From NCBI RefSeq assembly GCF_024809975.1, contig NZ_JANUDY010000005.1, positions 310,001 through 374,000 of the forward strand: a stretch of 64,000 bases of DNA, read 5' to 3'. This stretch comes from Comamonas sp. BIGb0152. GTDB taxonomy: Bacteria; Pseudomonadota; Gammaproteobacteria; Burkholderiales; Burkholderiaceae_C. The notes beneath the pieces are model-generated. The model saw only the letters and a list, made by a program, of their open reading frames with translations. It did not search any database and was not told the DNA's origin. Position numbers and translations under genes: made by a program. This document shows positions 45,244 through 54,421 of this stretch, piece by piece (the stretch's first letter is position 1; every line of letters begins with the position of its first letter).

Positions 45244-46260
45244 ATGACCACCCCCCTTTCCGCGCCGCCGAGCGCGACCACATCGTCCGCCACCACCAGC
45301 CCCAAGCTGTCTTCAGGCCCCATGCAGGCCTGGGGCACCTATGTGGGCCTGCTGCTGGTGCTGGCCGCCATGGTCGCGCTGTTCAGCTTTTTGAGCGAGT
45401 ATTTCTGGAGCAAGGAAACCTTTGTCACCATTGCCAACGAGATCCCCGCACTGGCGGTGATGGCCGTGGGCATGACCTTTGTGCTGATCCTGGCGGGCAT
45501 TGACCTGTCGGTGGGATCGGTGCTGGCGCTGTCGGCCGCCGTGGCGGCCCAGGCCATCCTGGTCTGGGGCCTCAACCCCTGGGCCGCTGGCGCCTTGGGC
45601 TTGCTGTGCGGCCTGCTTTGCGGCGCGGTGCTGGGTTCTATCTCGGTGGCCTGGCGCCTGCCGACCTTCATTGTGTCGCTGGGCATGCTCGAAGCCTTGC
45701 GCGGCGCGGCCTACCTGGTTACCGACTCGCGCACCCAGTATGTGGGCGATGCCATCTCGGGTCTGGCGGCGCCCATTGCCCAGGGCGTCTCGGCCGCCTT
45801 TGTCATCGCCATCGTGGTGGTGTTGCTGGGCCAGATTGTGCTCACCCGCACCGTGTTTGGCCGCTATGTGATCGGCATTGGCACCAATGAAGAGGCCATG
45901 CGCCTGGCCGGTATCGATCCGCGACCTATCCGCATTCTGGTGTTTGCGCTGACCGGCTTGCTCGCCGGCCTGGCCGGCCTGATGCAATCGGCCCGTCTGG
46001 AGGCCGCTGACCCCAACGCCGGCAGCGGCATGGAGCTGCAGGTGATTGCCGCCGTGGTGATTGGCGGCACCAGCCTGATGGGCGGGCGCGGCTCGGTGAT
46101 CGCCACCTTCTTTGGCGTGCTGATCATTGCCGTGTTGGAAGCGGGCCTGGCCCAGATCGGTGCCAGCGAGCCGGCCAAGCGCATCATCACCGGCGCCGTG
46201 ATCGTGGTGGCCGTGATCATCGATACGGTGCGCCAGCGCCGTGCCGCACACCGGGCCTGA
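45244..46260 (+). CDS. rbsC: Ribose ABC transporter, permease
   Basis: A 338-aa permease with eight to ten helices. VGMTFVLILAGIDLSVGSVL and GTNEEAMRLAGIDPRPIRIL, and the GGTSLMGGRGSV motif near the C-terminus, are typical of CUT2 (RbsC-type) permeases. An AAGAGGA ribosome-binding site precedes the ATG. It is followed by rbsR after only 9 nt. Confidence 0.94.
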   Translation: MTTPLSAPPSATTSSATTSPKLSSGPMQAWGTYVGLLLVLAAMVALFSFLSEYFWSKETFVTIANEIPALAVMAVGMTFVLILAGIDLSVGSVLALSAAVAAQAILVWGLNPWAAGALGLLCGLLCGAVLGSISVAWRLPTFIVSLGMLEALRGAAYLVTDSRTQYVGDAISGLAAPIAQGVSAAFVIAIVVVLLGQIVLTRTVFGRYVIGIGTNEEAMRLAGIDPRPIRILVFALTGLLAGLAGLMQSARLEAADPNAGSGMELQVIAAVVIGGTSLMGGRGSVIATFFGVLIIAVLEAGLAQIGASEPAKRIITGAVIVVAVIIDTVRQRRAAHRA

Positions 46261-46269
46261 CCGGTGGTG

Positions 46270-47319
46270 ATGAGCAGTATCAAGGATGTGGCACGCCTGG
46301 CGGGCGTGTCCGTTACCACCGTCTCGCATGTGCTCAACAAGACACGCGCGGTGCTGCCTGCCACGCAGGAGCGGGTGATCGAAGCGGTGCAGACCCTGGG
46401 CTATGTGCCCAGCGCTGTGGCGCGCAGCCTCAAGATCAATGCCACGCACACCATTGGCATGCTGGTGCCGGACAACTCCAACCCCTACTTTGCCGAGCTG
46501 GTACGCGCGGTAGAAGACGCCTGTTTTGCCGCCGGCTACGCGCTGCTGCTGTGCAATACCGATAACCATGCCGGACGCCAGCAGGTCTACCTGGATGTGC
46601 TGTCGCAAAAGCGGGTCGATGGCCTGATCGTGGCCTCGACCAGCGATGATGCGCTGATGTCGCAGCACCTGGCGCAAACCGCCTTGCCGATGGTGCTGAT
46701 CGACCGGGCCATTGCCGGCCTGGATCGCCCCTGCGTGCAGACCGACCATGTGCAAGGCGGCATGCTGGCCACCCAGCATCTGATGGGCCTGGGCCGCAAG
46801 CGCATTGCCTGCCTGGGCGGTCCGCAGGATCTGCAATCCAGCGAGCAGCGCGTGCAGGGCTGGCGCCAGGCGCTGCAGCTGGTGGGCTTGCCCGCCGATC
46901 TGCTGGTGCATGGTGATTTCACCGCCAATGGCGGCTATGTGGCGATGCGGCGCCTGCTGCGCGACCGTCCAGCCGACCGGCCCACGGCCGTGTTTGCCTG
47001 CAACGACCTGATGGCCATGGGCGCGCTGCGCGCCGTGCATGAGGCGGGCCTGCAGGTGCCCCGTGATGTGGCCGTGGTGGGTTATGACGATATCGAACTG
47101 GCTGGCTACACCCAGCCGGCGCTGACCACGGTGGCCCAGCCCACCCAGGCCATGGCCGAGCAGGCGTTGGCCTGGCTGCTGGAGCGCATCCAGCTGGGCC
47201 GCAGCACGGAGCCGGTAGCGGCCGCGACGCAGCTGCTGGTGCCCGCCCTGGTGACCCGGGAGAGCAGCAGGGCGGTGGCCCGGGCCGCCGTGCCGATTGT
47301 GAGTGGAGAAACCCTGTGA
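46270..47319 (+). CDS. rbsR: LacI-family ribose operon repressor
   Basis: A 349-aa LacI/GalR regulator with the HTH IKDVARLAGVSVTTVSHVLN and hinge VARSLKIN, then an RbsB-like effector domain (GMLVPDNSNPYFAELVRAVE, VVGYDDIELAGY). The ATG at 46270 is preferred over in-frame GTGs at 46264 and 46267. Lying within the operon means it autoregulates via the palindrome at 42570-42585. It overlaps the start of rbsK (GTGA). Confidence 0.92.
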   Translation: MSSIKDVARLAGVSVTTVSHVLNKTRAVLPATQERVIEAVQTLGYVPSAVARSLKINATHTIGMLVPDNSNPYFAELVRAVEDACFAAGYALLLCNTDNHAGRQQVYLDVLSQKRVDGLIVASTSDDALMSQHLAQTALPMVLIDRAIAGLDRPCVQTDHVQGGMLATQHLMGLGRKRIACLGGPQDLQSSEQRVQGWRQALQLVGLPADLLVHGDFTANGGYVAMRRLLRDRPADRPTAVFACNDLMAMGALRAVHEAGLQVPRDVAVVGYDDIELAGYTQPALTTVAQPTQAMAEQALAWLLERIQLGRSTEPVAAATQLLVPALVTRESSRAVARAAVPIVSGETL

Positions 47320-48290
47320 ATGTGCCTATCTTGAGCCAGGCCCCCCGTATCGTGGTGCTGGGCAGTTTGAACATGGACCTGGTGCTGCGCGTGCCGCATA
47401 TGCCGCGCGCCGGCGAGACCATGCTGGGCCAGTCGCTCAGCCAGGTGCCGGGTGGCAAGGGCGGCAACCAGGCCGTCAGCTGCGCGCGCCAGGGCGCGGC
47501 CGTCAGCCTGCTGTCCTGCGTGGGCGAGGACGCCTATGCCGACCAGCTGCTGGCCGGCCTGGTGGCCGACCATATCGATGTGCAGCATGTGCAGCGCAGC
47601 GCGCGCGATGCCACGGGCGTGGCCGTCATCAGTGTGGACGACAGTGCCCAGAACCAGATTGTCGTGGTGCCCGGCGCCAACCTGCGCCTGCAGGTGAGTG
47701 AGCCCGTGCTGCGCCCGCTGCTGCAGGATGCCGCCTATGTGGTGCTGCAGTTCGAGACCCCCATGCAGGAGGTGGACCAGGCCTTGCGCAGCGCGCGCGC
47801 CGTGGGCTGCAAAACCGTGCTCAACCCCTCGCCGGTGCAGCCCTTGCCCGATGCCTGGTGGCCGGCCATCGATGTGCTGGTGGTCAACGAAGCCGAGGCG
47901 GCGCAACTGAGCGGCAGCGAGGTGGACAGCCCCGAGAGCGCGGCCCGTGCCGCCCGCTGGCTGCAGGCCAAGGGCACCGGCCAGGTGGTGGTGACCCTGG
48001 GCAGCCAGGGCGCCGTTTGCTGCGATGCGAACTCGCCAGCGGGTGCTGAAGCCCCCGCCCACTGGCACCGTGCCCCCCAGGTGCAGGCGGTCGATACCAC
48101 CGCTGCAGGCGACACCTTTTTGGGCGCACTCACCGTGCAGCTGGCCTCCGGTGCCAGCCTGGATGAGGCCACGCAGTGGGCCATCCGTGCCGCAGGCATT
48201 TGCGTCACCCGCGCTGGCGCGCAGCCTTCCATCCCCTTTCATGCCGAGGTGGCCAGCCGCACCGAAGCCAGCCTCTGGAGTCCCGTATGA
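47316..48290 (+). CDS. rbsK: Ribokinase
   Basis: A 324-aa PfkB-family kinase that converts ribose to ribose-5-phosphate. It shows VVLGSLNMDLVLRVPHMPRA, GGKGGNQAVSCARQG, the lid and Asn region NPSPVQPLPD, VNEAEAAQLSG, and the catalytic base in DTTAAGDTFLGAL. The GTG start at 47316 overlaps the rbsR stop and has a GGAGA ribosome-binding site. Slightly longer than E. coli RbsK (309 aa). Confidence 0.93.
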   Translation: MNVPILSQAPRIVVLGSLNMDLVLRVPHMPRAGETMLGQSLSQVPGGKGGNQAVSCARQGAAVSLLSCVGEDAYADQLLAGLVADHIDVQHVQRSARDATGVAVISVDDSAQNQIVVVPGANLRLQVSEPVLRPLLQDAAYVVLQFETPMQEVDQALRSARAVGCKTVLNPSPVQPLPDAWWPAIDVLVVNEAEAAQLSGSEVDSPESAARAARWLQAKGTGQVVVTLGSQGAVCCDANSPAGAEAPAHWHRAPQVQAVDTTAAGDTFLGALTVQLASGASLDEATQWAIRAAGICVTRAGAQPSIPFHAEVASRTEASLWSPV

Positions 48291-48691
48291 AGCGTGCTGC
48301 GCTGTTGAATATCGAGCTGTCGCAGATCATCGCCGGCATGGGCCATGGCGACATGTTGGTGATTGGCGATGCCGGCTTGCCGGTGCCCCCCGGTGTACGC
48401 CGGGTGGACCTGGCCGTCGCGCGGGGTGTGCCGAGCTTGGACCAGGTGCTGCAGGCCGTGCTCAGCGAGCTGCAGGTGGAGACCGCCATCGTCGCCAACG
48501 AATGCCTGGATGGCCAGCAGCAACTGCCGGCCTGGTACCAGCAGCGCCAGGCGGACGGTTTGCCCAGCGCGCCGCAATGCGTCTCGCACGAAGCATTCAA
48601 GGCCATGAGCCGCCAAGCCGTGGCCGTGGTGCGTACCGGCGAGTGCACACCGTATGCCAATATCGCGCTGCGCTCGGGCGTGGCGTTCTGA
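48287..48691 (+). CDS. rbsD: D-ribose pyranase
   Basis: A 134-aa RbsD-family protein that interconverts beta-pyran and beta-furan ribose, giving the form RbsK uses. The start, LLNIELSQIIAGMGHGDMLV, includes the catalytic His of GHGD; IGDAGLPVP and the C-terminal RTGECTPYANIALRSGV are conserved. Its ATG overlaps the rbsK stop. It ends the operon and is convergent with a sensor kinase gene. Confidence 0.94.
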   Translation: MKRAALLNIELSQIIAGMGHGDMLVIGDAGLPVPPGVRRVDLAVARGVPSLDQVLQAVLSELQVETAIVANECLDGQQQLPAWYQQRQADGLPSAPQCVSHEAFKAMSRQAVAVVRTGECTPYANIALRSGVAF

Positions 48692-48702
48692 GCGCGCGGG
48701 TA

Positions 48703-48735
48703 TAAAAAAGGGCCTCGGCCAGTCGGCGAGACCCT
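48703..48735 (-). terminator. Intrinsic terminator of the two-component operon
   Basis: Read on the minus strand: GGGTCTCG, a 9-nt loop, CGAGGCCC and then six T. One mismatch in an 8-bp stem. It stands between the convergent rbsD and histidine kinase genes and, by its T-run, serves the minus strand. Confidence 0.75.
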
Positions 48736-48757
48736 GGATGAAGCGCTTGAACGGCTG

Positions 48758-50029
48758 TCAAACGCTGGGCGGGGGCAGCGCTTCGGCCAAGGCCGGGCGT
48801 GCCAGCGGTGCCAGCGGCAGGCGCAGCACAAAGACCGCGCCACCGCCTTCTCGCCCCTCGCAATGCACGCTGCCATCATGGCGTTCCGCAATCGAGCGCA
48901 CCAGGGCCAGGCCCAGGCCCACACCGCCATGGCGTTCGCTGGCGCCGGGCATGCGGTAGAAAGATTCAAAAATACGTTCACGCTGGTCAGGCGGCACACC
49001 CGGCCCCCGGTCAGCCACGCGGATTTCAGCAAACGCGCCCTGTTTGTCCAAAAACAGCGTGATCGGGCCCTGGGAGTAGCGGCGGGCGTTTTCCAGCAGG
49101 TTGCGCACGGCGCGGCGCAGCAGCTTGGCAATGCCGCGCACCTCGATGGCATCGCCATGCATGTCGGCCACTTCCAGATCGGCCTCCACCCGCGCACATT
49201 CTTCGGCGCACAGGCCGATGATGTCGATCATCTCGGTGGCGCCCATATCCGCCTCCCGGGCGCCCAGGCGGCTTGCCAGCAGGATTTCGTCGACCAGCTG
49301 GTCCAACTCGGCAATATTGCGCTGGATCTCTTGCTTGAAGGTGGGCGAGGGCTTGTCGCCCATCAGCTCCACGCCCATGCGGATACGGGTCAGGGGGCTG
49401 CGCAGCTCATGCGAGGAGTTGGCCAGCAGCGATTTGTGCGATTGCACCAGCGCCTCGATGCGGGCGGCAGCGGCATTGAACTGCTGGGCCAGATCGCTGA
49501 CCTCGTCATTGCCACGCACATCGAGCCGCACCGACAGATCGCCATCGCCAAACTGCTTGACGCCTTTGCGCAGCGCTTCGAGCCGGCCCATCAGGCGCCG
49601 GATGATGGGGAACACGCCGACGACGACGACGACGCCAATGAGGCCCAGCATCCAGAAGAAACCAAATGGCGGCTTGACCCAGAACCACCAGGGGCTCAGG
49701 TTGGGCGGGGGCGGGCGGTGGCCTTCACCCCGGCCCGAGCGGCGCTGCAACTCCATTTCGTAGGCTCGGCCCTGGTCGTCCTCGATCAGGTAGAGCACCA
49801 GCTCGCTGGGGTCGCCGGGCTGGCGCACCGCCTCGCCATGCAGCAGCACCGTGCCATCGGCACTGCGGATCAGCAGCTCACGCGCGGGCGGCTGCATGGG
49901 CGTGGCATTTTTCTCTGCAGCCGCTTGCCAGGCCCAGCCAATCACCAGGATCAGCACGGCCACGCCGCCCACCACGGTGAGCCAGATGCGCAGATAAAGC
50001 CGCTCGGCGAAGTATTTGTACAGATGCAT
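48758..50029 (-). CDS. Two-component sensor histidine kinase
   Basis: A 423-aa membrane sensor kinase. Membrane helices lie at about 12-34 and 122-146, with an 85-residue periplasmic loop between them (polar and Pro-rich near its end, HRPPPPNLSPWW). Then come HAMP (MGRLEALRKGVKQFGDGDLS), HisKA with the phospho-accepting His in ANSSHELRSPLTRIRMG, and the ATPase N box LLENARRYSQG, G1 VADRGPGVP and GGVGLGLALV. The layout resembles CpxA/RstB. It lies 28 nt after its response regulator. The signal is unknown; an envelope signal is likely. Confidence 0.92.
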   Translation of the reverse strand: MHLYKYFAERLYLRIWLTVVGGVAVLILVIGWAWQAAAEKNATPMQPPARELLIRSADGTVLLHGEAVRQPGDPSELVLYLIEDDQGRAYEMELQRRSGRGEGHRPPPPNLSPWWFWVKPPFGFFWMLGLIGVVVVVGVFPIIRRLMGRLEALRKGVKQFGDGDLSVRLDVRGNDEVSDLAQQFNAAAARIEALVQSHKSLLANSSHELRSPLTRIRMGVELMGDKPSPTFKQEIQRNIAELDQLVDEILLASRLGAREADMGATEMIDIIGLCAEECARVEADLEVADMHGDAIEVRGIAKLLRRAVRNLLENARRYSQGPITLFLDKQGAFAEIRVADRGPGVPPDQRERIFESFYRMPGASERHGGVGLGLALVRSIAERHDGSVHCEGREGGGAVFVLRLPLAPLARPALAEALPPPSV

Positions 50030-50057
50030 GCGGAGGAAGAAGCGCTAGGTCGGGGCC

Positions 50058-50795
50058 TCAGTCCTGCTGTTTGGCGAACACGTAGCCGACGCCGCGCACC
50101 GTCAGAATGCGGCGCGGGTTCTTGGCATCGGCCTCGATGGCGGCGCGGATGCGGCCCATGTGTACATCGATGGAGCGGTCAAAGGCTTCAAGTTCGCGGC
50201 CGCGCACGGCTTCCATGATCTGGTCGCGGCTGAGCACGCGGCCGGCCCGCTCGGCCAAGGTGACCAGCAGGTCAAACTGGTAGCTGGTCAGGTCGGCCGC
50301 CTTGCCGCTGATGGTGACGGCGCGGGCATCGCGGTCGATCTCCAGGCTGCCAAAGCGCAGCACCTGGCTGGCGGGGGCTGCGGCGCTGCCCCCATCGACG
50401 CGGCGGCGCAAGATGGCGCGGATGCGGGCCAGCAGCTCGCGCGGCTCAAAGGGCTTGGGCAGGTAGTCATCGGCGCCCACTTCCAGGCCAATGACGCGGT
50501 CCATCGGGTCGCCCTTGGCGGTGAGCATCAAAATAGGCACCTGGGCGGCGGCGCCGCTCAAGGTGCGGATACGGCGGCAGACCTCCAGGCCGTCTAGATC
50601 GGGCAGCATCAAATCGAGGATGACCAGGTCGGGCGACTGGCCGTTGGCCGGGTCCTGCAAGGCCGCCAGGCCGCTGGCGCCATCGGCCATGTGGCTGACC
50701 TGCAGCCCCGACTGGGCCAGATACTCGCTCACCATATTGGCCAGACGCTCGTCATCTTCGATCATCAACAGTTGGTGGGTATGCATGGCAGTCAT
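50058..50795 (-). CDS. OmpR/PhoB-family response regulator
   Basis: A 245-aa regulator with a receiver domain (acid pocket MIEDDERL, phospho-Asp in VILDLMLPDLDG, Thr in MLTAKGD, Lys in LPKPFEPREL) and a C-terminal winged helix (VTISGKAADLTSYQFDLLVT, RVLSRDQIMEAVRGRELEAF, RSIDVHMGRIRAAIE). It closely resembles the CpxR/RstA group. It is the first gene of the operon, with a promoter directly upstream. It pairs with the adjacent kinase. Confidence 0.94.
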   Translation of the reverse strand: MTAMHTHQLLMIEDDERLANMVSEYLAQSGLQVSHMADGASGLAALQDPANGQSPDLVILDLMLPDLDGLEVCRRIRTLSGAAAQVPILMLTAKGDPMDRVIGLEVGADDYLPKPFEPRELLARIRAILRRRVDGGSAAAPASQVLRFGSLEIDRDARAVTISGKAADLTSYQFDLLVTLAERAGRVLSRDQIMEAVRGRELEAFDRSIDVHMGRIRAAIEADAKNPRRILTVRGVGYVFAKQQD

Positions 50796-50882
50796 GGTTA
50801 TGGGCGGGTGGACCCGCAGATTTTGCTATAGAGGGCCATCGTGGCACGCTGGGGTCGCGCCGGATTGTCCCCGCCGTAAAGT

Positions 50883-50911
50883 TTGGTAAACCGCAGCCCT
50901 GGCCCTGTCAA
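50883..50911 (-). promoter_or_regulatory. Promoter of the two-component operon
   Basis: On the minus strand a consensus TTGACA (50906-50911) is followed after 17 nt by TACCAA (50883-50888), a weak -10. It is about 90 nt upstream of the response regulator start and only 5 nt from the end of the ampG-like gene. A weak -10 with perfect -35 would fit an activated or autoregulated promoter. Confidence 0.45.
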
Positions 50912-50916
50912 CCTCT

Positions 50917-52272
50917 TTATGACCTGCCCGGCACCGGCGTGATGCGCGAGGCCAGCCAGACCAGCACCAGCGCCGGCACCCCCAGCAGCGCCGTGGAGAC
51001 AAAGAACTGCGCATAGCCGAAATGGTCCACATAGACGCCCGAGAACCCGGCAATCCACTTCGGCAGCGCCATCATCATCGAGCTGAACAGCGCGTACTGG
51101 GTGGCCGAGTAGTTCACATTGGTGAGGCTCGACATGTAGGCGATAAAGGCGGCCGACGCAATGCCGCCGGCCAGGTTGTCGGCGCTGACCACGGCAATCA
51201 GGCCCACCAGGTCATGCCCACGGGTGGCCAGCCAGGCAAACAGCAGGTTGCTGCCGGCCGACAGCACGGCGCCCAGCATCAGCACCCGCATCACACCGAT
51301 GCGCATGGAGATCACACCACCAATAAACGCGCCCACCAAGGTCATGATGACGCCAAAGATCTTGCTGACCGAGGCGACTTCGGCCTCGGTGTAGCCCATG
51401 TCCACATAGAAAGGGTTGGCCATGATGCCCATCACCACATCCGAGATGCGGTAGATACCAATCAAGGCCAGGATCAGCGCCGCATTCCAGCCATAGCGGC
51501 CGATAAAGTCAGCAAACGGGGCCACCAGCGCCTCTTGCAGCCACTCGGCAGCATTGCGGGCGGGGGTTATGGCCTTGGCCGCCGGCTCGGGCGACAGCAG
51601 AACGGTGACCACGCCCACCAGCATCGACGCGGCCATCACCATATACGCAAAGCTCCAGGCCTCGCGCTGGTAGTCGCCCGCGCCTGCTTGCAGGCCCAGC
51701 GCCACCAGCCACAGCACGCCGGCGCCGGCCCAGATCATCGCGATGCGGTAGCCCGTCTGGTAGGTGGCGACCAGCGCGGCCTGGCGTTCGGCATCGGCCG
51801 ATTCGATCCGGTAGGCATCGAGCGCAATATCTTGGGTGGCCGAACCAAAAGCCACGGCCAGCGCACACCAGATGACCGGGTTCAGGCTTTGCTGCGGATC
51901 GACCCAGGCCATTCCCAGCAGGCCGGCAATCACCAGGCCCTGAGCCAGCAGCAGCCAGCTGCGCCGGCGCCCCAGCAGCCGCGTGAGGCCCGGCAGCGGC
52001 AGCCGGTCGACCAAGGGCGACCAGATCCATTTGCCGGTATAGACCAGGCCTACCCAGCTGAGGTAGCCGATGGTGCTGCGGTCAATCCCCGCCTTGCGCA
52101 GCCAGAACGACAAGGTGCCCAGCACCAGCACCAGCGGCAGGCCGGCAGAGAAGCCCAGCGCCAGCATGCGCAGGCTGGCCGGCTCGGTATAGACGCGGAA
52201 CGTGTCCGCCCAGGAGCGGCGGGCAGCAGGTGCGGTAGCGGACGAGGGGGTGGGCGAAGAGGTGTCGGCCAT
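50917..52272 (-). CDS. AmpG-like muropeptide MFS permease
   Basis: A 451-aa MFS protein with 12 or more helices. LRMLALGFSAGLPLVLVLGT, LSWVGLVYTGKWIWSPLVDR, GSATQDIALDAYRIE and the late FIAYMSSLTNVNYSATQYAL are hallmark blocks of AmpG, which imports anhydro-muropeptides for cell-wall recycling and beta-lactamase signalling. The frame extends to 52383; the ATG at 52272 (MADTSSP) is chosen as it gives a usual N-terminus. No ampC or ampR is nearby. It is divergent from an AraC gene. Confidence 0.87.
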   Translation of the reverse strand: MADTSSPTPSSATAPAARRSWADTFRVYTEPASLRMLALGFSAGLPLVLVLGTLSFWLRKAGIDRSTIGYLSWVGLVYTGKWIWSPLVDRLPLPGLTRLLGRRRSWLLLAQGLVIAGLLGMAWVDPQQSLNPVIWCALAVAFGSATQDIALDAYRIESADAERQAALVATYQTGYRIAMIWAGAGVLWLVALGLQAGAGDYQREAWSFAYMVMAASMLVGVVTVLLSPEPAAKAITPARNAAEWLQEALVAPFADFIGRYGWNAALILALIGIYRISDVVMGIMANPFYVDMGYTEAEVASVSKIFGVIMTLVGAFIGGVISMRIGVMRVLMLGAVLSAGSNLLFAWLATRGHDLVGLIAVVSADNLAGGIASAAFIAYMSSLTNVNYSATQYALFSSMMMALPKWIAGFSGVYVDHFGYAQFFVSTALLGVPALVLVWLASRITPVPGRS

Positions 52273-52436
52273 GCGGACGGGGCAGTGCAGTAAATCGAGG
52301 GACGCCCAGGCCAAGCCCGGACAATGCGCCAATATACGCTGATCCGCGCTGCTGACCTGGCCAAGCGGCGCAACAGACGGCAACGGCCACCGCTTGGCTA
52401 CACTGTGCCCCTATGCACTGATGCACCGCTGCTGCC

Positions 52437-53138
52437 ATGGCCGACCACTCCCCCCACCGCTTGCTGGCTCCCGACTACTCTGTTCGCCACTACGAAGGCG
52501 AGCAGCAGGCGCACAGCCATGACCATGTGCAGCTGCTGTATGCGCTGGCCGGGCGCATGGAGTTGGAGGTAGACGGCAAGGCCGCCTATGTGGATACCGC
52601 CAGTGGCGTGGTGATACCGGCGGGCGCCACCCACGCCTACCTGGCCCAGCGGGGCAGCGCGCTGGCCGTGGTGGATGTGCCCGATGGGGCGAACTTTGCA
52701 CAGATGCGGCGTTTTGCCGTCCCGCCGCGCGAATGGCTGGCCACCCATGCCTCGGCGCTGACGGTGGCCCAGGCCCATGTGGCCTGGGTGCAGCAAACGC
52801 CGGCGCTGCTGCTGCGCCGCGCACTCGATGTACAGGCCATCACTGCTGTAGTGCGGGCCGATCTGGCGGGTGACTGGCGCACCCCGCAGCTGGCAGCCCT
52901 GGCCCACCTGAGCCCGCAGCGCTTTCATGTGCGCTGGCAAGAGCTGACCGGCAGCACCCCCCAGCAATGGCTGCGCGACCTGCGCCTGACCGAGGCCAGC
53001 CAGGCGCTGGCCGCCGGCCAGCCACTGGAGACCACGGCCTTGCGCTGCGGCTACAGCACCGCCAGCGCGCTGGCCTATGCGCTGCGGCGCGATCGCGGGG
53101 TGGGCAGCCGCAGCCTGCGCAAGGGCGCGGGCGGTTAA
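52437..53138 (+). CDS. AraC-family regulator with cupin N-terminus; stop codon supplied by a MITE
   Basis: A 233-aa regulator with an N-terminal cupin (QQAHSHDHVQLLYALAGRME, VVIPAGATHAYLAQ) and a C-terminal AraC HTH (LAALAHLSPQRFHVRWQELT, TTALRCGYSTASALAYALRR). Its TAA stop (53136-53138) is the first three bases of MITE copy 2, so the original C-terminus may have been a little longer. The end of the HTH (GYSTASALAYALRRDRGVGS) departs from the usual F-[KR]-[KR]-x-x-G-x-S-P, so some change there is possible. It probably controls the EamA transporter gene downstream or the ampG-like gene. Confidence 0.82.
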   Translation: MADHSPHRLLAPDYSVRHYEGEQQAHSHDHVQLLYALAGRMELEVDGKAAYVDTASGVVIPAGATHAYLAQRGSALAVVDVPDGANFAQMRRFAVPPREWLATHASALTVAQAHVAWVQQTPALLLRRALDVQAITAVVRADLAGDWRTPQLAALAHLSPQRFHVRWQELTGSTPQQWLRDLRLTEASQALAAGQPLETTALRCGYSTASALAYALRRDRGVGSRSLRKGAGG

Positions 53139-53300
53139 GGACCCTCTGCAAAACTCCCTGCCGTGGTCTGAACGCGGGCTCGGGCGATCCGCTGCGTTGT
53201 CTTCCTTGTCAATAGCTACAGCTCGACTGCAAAAGACGCCTTGCGTCTCAATCTGATCCGCGTCCATCCCATTGGGCGAGGGTCTTGCAGACGATCCTTA
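53136..53300. mobile_element. MITE-like element, copy 2
   Basis: A 165-nt copy of the element at 6397-6563. The left 78 nt are identical to copy 1, the right part has scattered changes, and the internal palindrome is broken (CAGCTCGACTGC in place of CAGCTATTGACTGC). The ends are TAAGGACCCTCTGCA and TGCAGACGATCCTTA, again with TA at both borders. It sits between the AraC and EamA genes and provides the stop codon of the former. The remaining 88 nt to the EamA start hold no clear promoter. Confidence 0.75.
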
Positions 53301-53388
53301 ATGCCCTGGGCACGTTGGGTACATTGGGCAGCGCAGGCATAAGCGTTTCTCGACATTTGCCCGGGCCCCGTCGCGGCACCATAGCGGC

Positions 53389-54333
53389 ATGACACAGACA
53401 TCCAGCAGCATGGCATCTCCCGCCCGTTCTTCGTTTTTCAGCGCCTCTGCGCAAGGTATTGCGCTGGTCGCCATTGCCGGCGTGCTGTGGGGCACCAGCG
53501 GCACCGCCCAGTACCTGGGGGCGGCGGGGCTGTCGCCGTTTTGGGTGGGTGCGGCGCAGCTGGCCGTGGCCGCAGCATTTTTGGGCCTGAGCCTGCTGTG
53601 GGACCGGCGCGGCAGCACGGGCAGCCTGGTGCTGCGCCCCCGCCAGGCAGGGCTGCCGCTGTCCTCGTTTTTCTGGGCATCACTGGGCATTGGCGGCTAC
53701 AGCGTGTTCTTCTACGCCGGCTTGCAGATGGCGGGCGTGGGCGTTGGCACGGCCGTGGCCATTGGCAGCAGCCCCATCTGGGCGGGCCTGCTGCAGGCGG
53801 TGGTGCTGCGCGCGCCACTGTCGCCCTTGTGGTGGCTGGGCACCTTGGTCAGCGTGGCCGGCGGCGTGGCCATGGTGATGGGCGAGGGCGCCAGCAGCCA
53901 GGTCTCCTGGCCCGGGCTGGCGCTGTGCCTGCTGGCCGGGCTGTCCTATGCCGGCTATGCGCTGGTCAACAAGCGCCTGGTCAGCCATATGCCCCCCAAG
54001 GTGGTGAACTTCTATGTATTCAGCGGCGCTGCGCTGCTGGCGCTGCCGGTGGCCGCGCTGTATGCAGGCCTGCCGCAGTGGAGCCTGTCTGCCGTGCTGG
54101 TGGTCGTCTACCTGGGCGCCGTTGTCTCGGGCATTGCGCACTTGCTGTTCTCGATGGGCCTGCGCCATATCTCCGGGCCCACGGGGGTAGCGCTCAGCCT
54201 GATTGAACCGGTGGCGGCCTTTGTGCTGGCCGTGTGGATTGTGGGCGAGCACCAGCCCTGGGTGGCTTGGGTGGGGTTGGCAGCGGTGTTGTTGGGGCTG
54301 TGGGTGGTCGTGAAAGCGGAGATGCGAGGCTGA
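53389..54333 (+). CDS. EamA/DMT-family transporter
   Basis: A 314-aa protein with ten helices and two EamA repeats (GIALVAIAGVLWGTSGTAQY; ALCLLAGLSYAGYALVNKRL). The C-terminal LIEPVAAFVLAVWIVGEHQP is typical of amino-acid or metabolite exporters such as YdcZ/RhaT-like DMT proteins. An alternative ATG lies at 53410. The AraC gene and MITE lie upstream; AraC-EamA pairs are common, so the MITE may have cut a former two-gene unit. Confidence 0.87.
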   Translation: MTQTSSSMASPARSSFFSASAQGIALVAIAGVLWGTSGTAQYLGAAGLSPFWVGAAQLAVAAAFLGLSLLWDRRGSTGSLVLRPRQAGLPLSSFFWASLGIGGYSVFFYAGLQMAGVGVGTAVAIGSSPIWAGLLQAVVLRAPLSPLWWLGTLVSVAGGVAMVMGEGASSQVSWPGLALCLLAGLSYAGYALVNKRLVSHMPPKVVNFYVFSGAALLALPVAALYAGLPQWSLSAVLVVVYLGAVVSGIAHLLFSMGLRHISGPTGVALSLIEPVAAFVLAVWIVGEHQPWVAWVGLAAVLLGLWVVVKAEMRG

Positions 54334-54421
54334 TCCCAGGTCACTTATCCGCTGGCGCAGCCTGCAGGCCCGGCGATAGAATGGCGCTCTTGCCACCACG
54401 GACTGCGTTTGCTGCCCCTGT

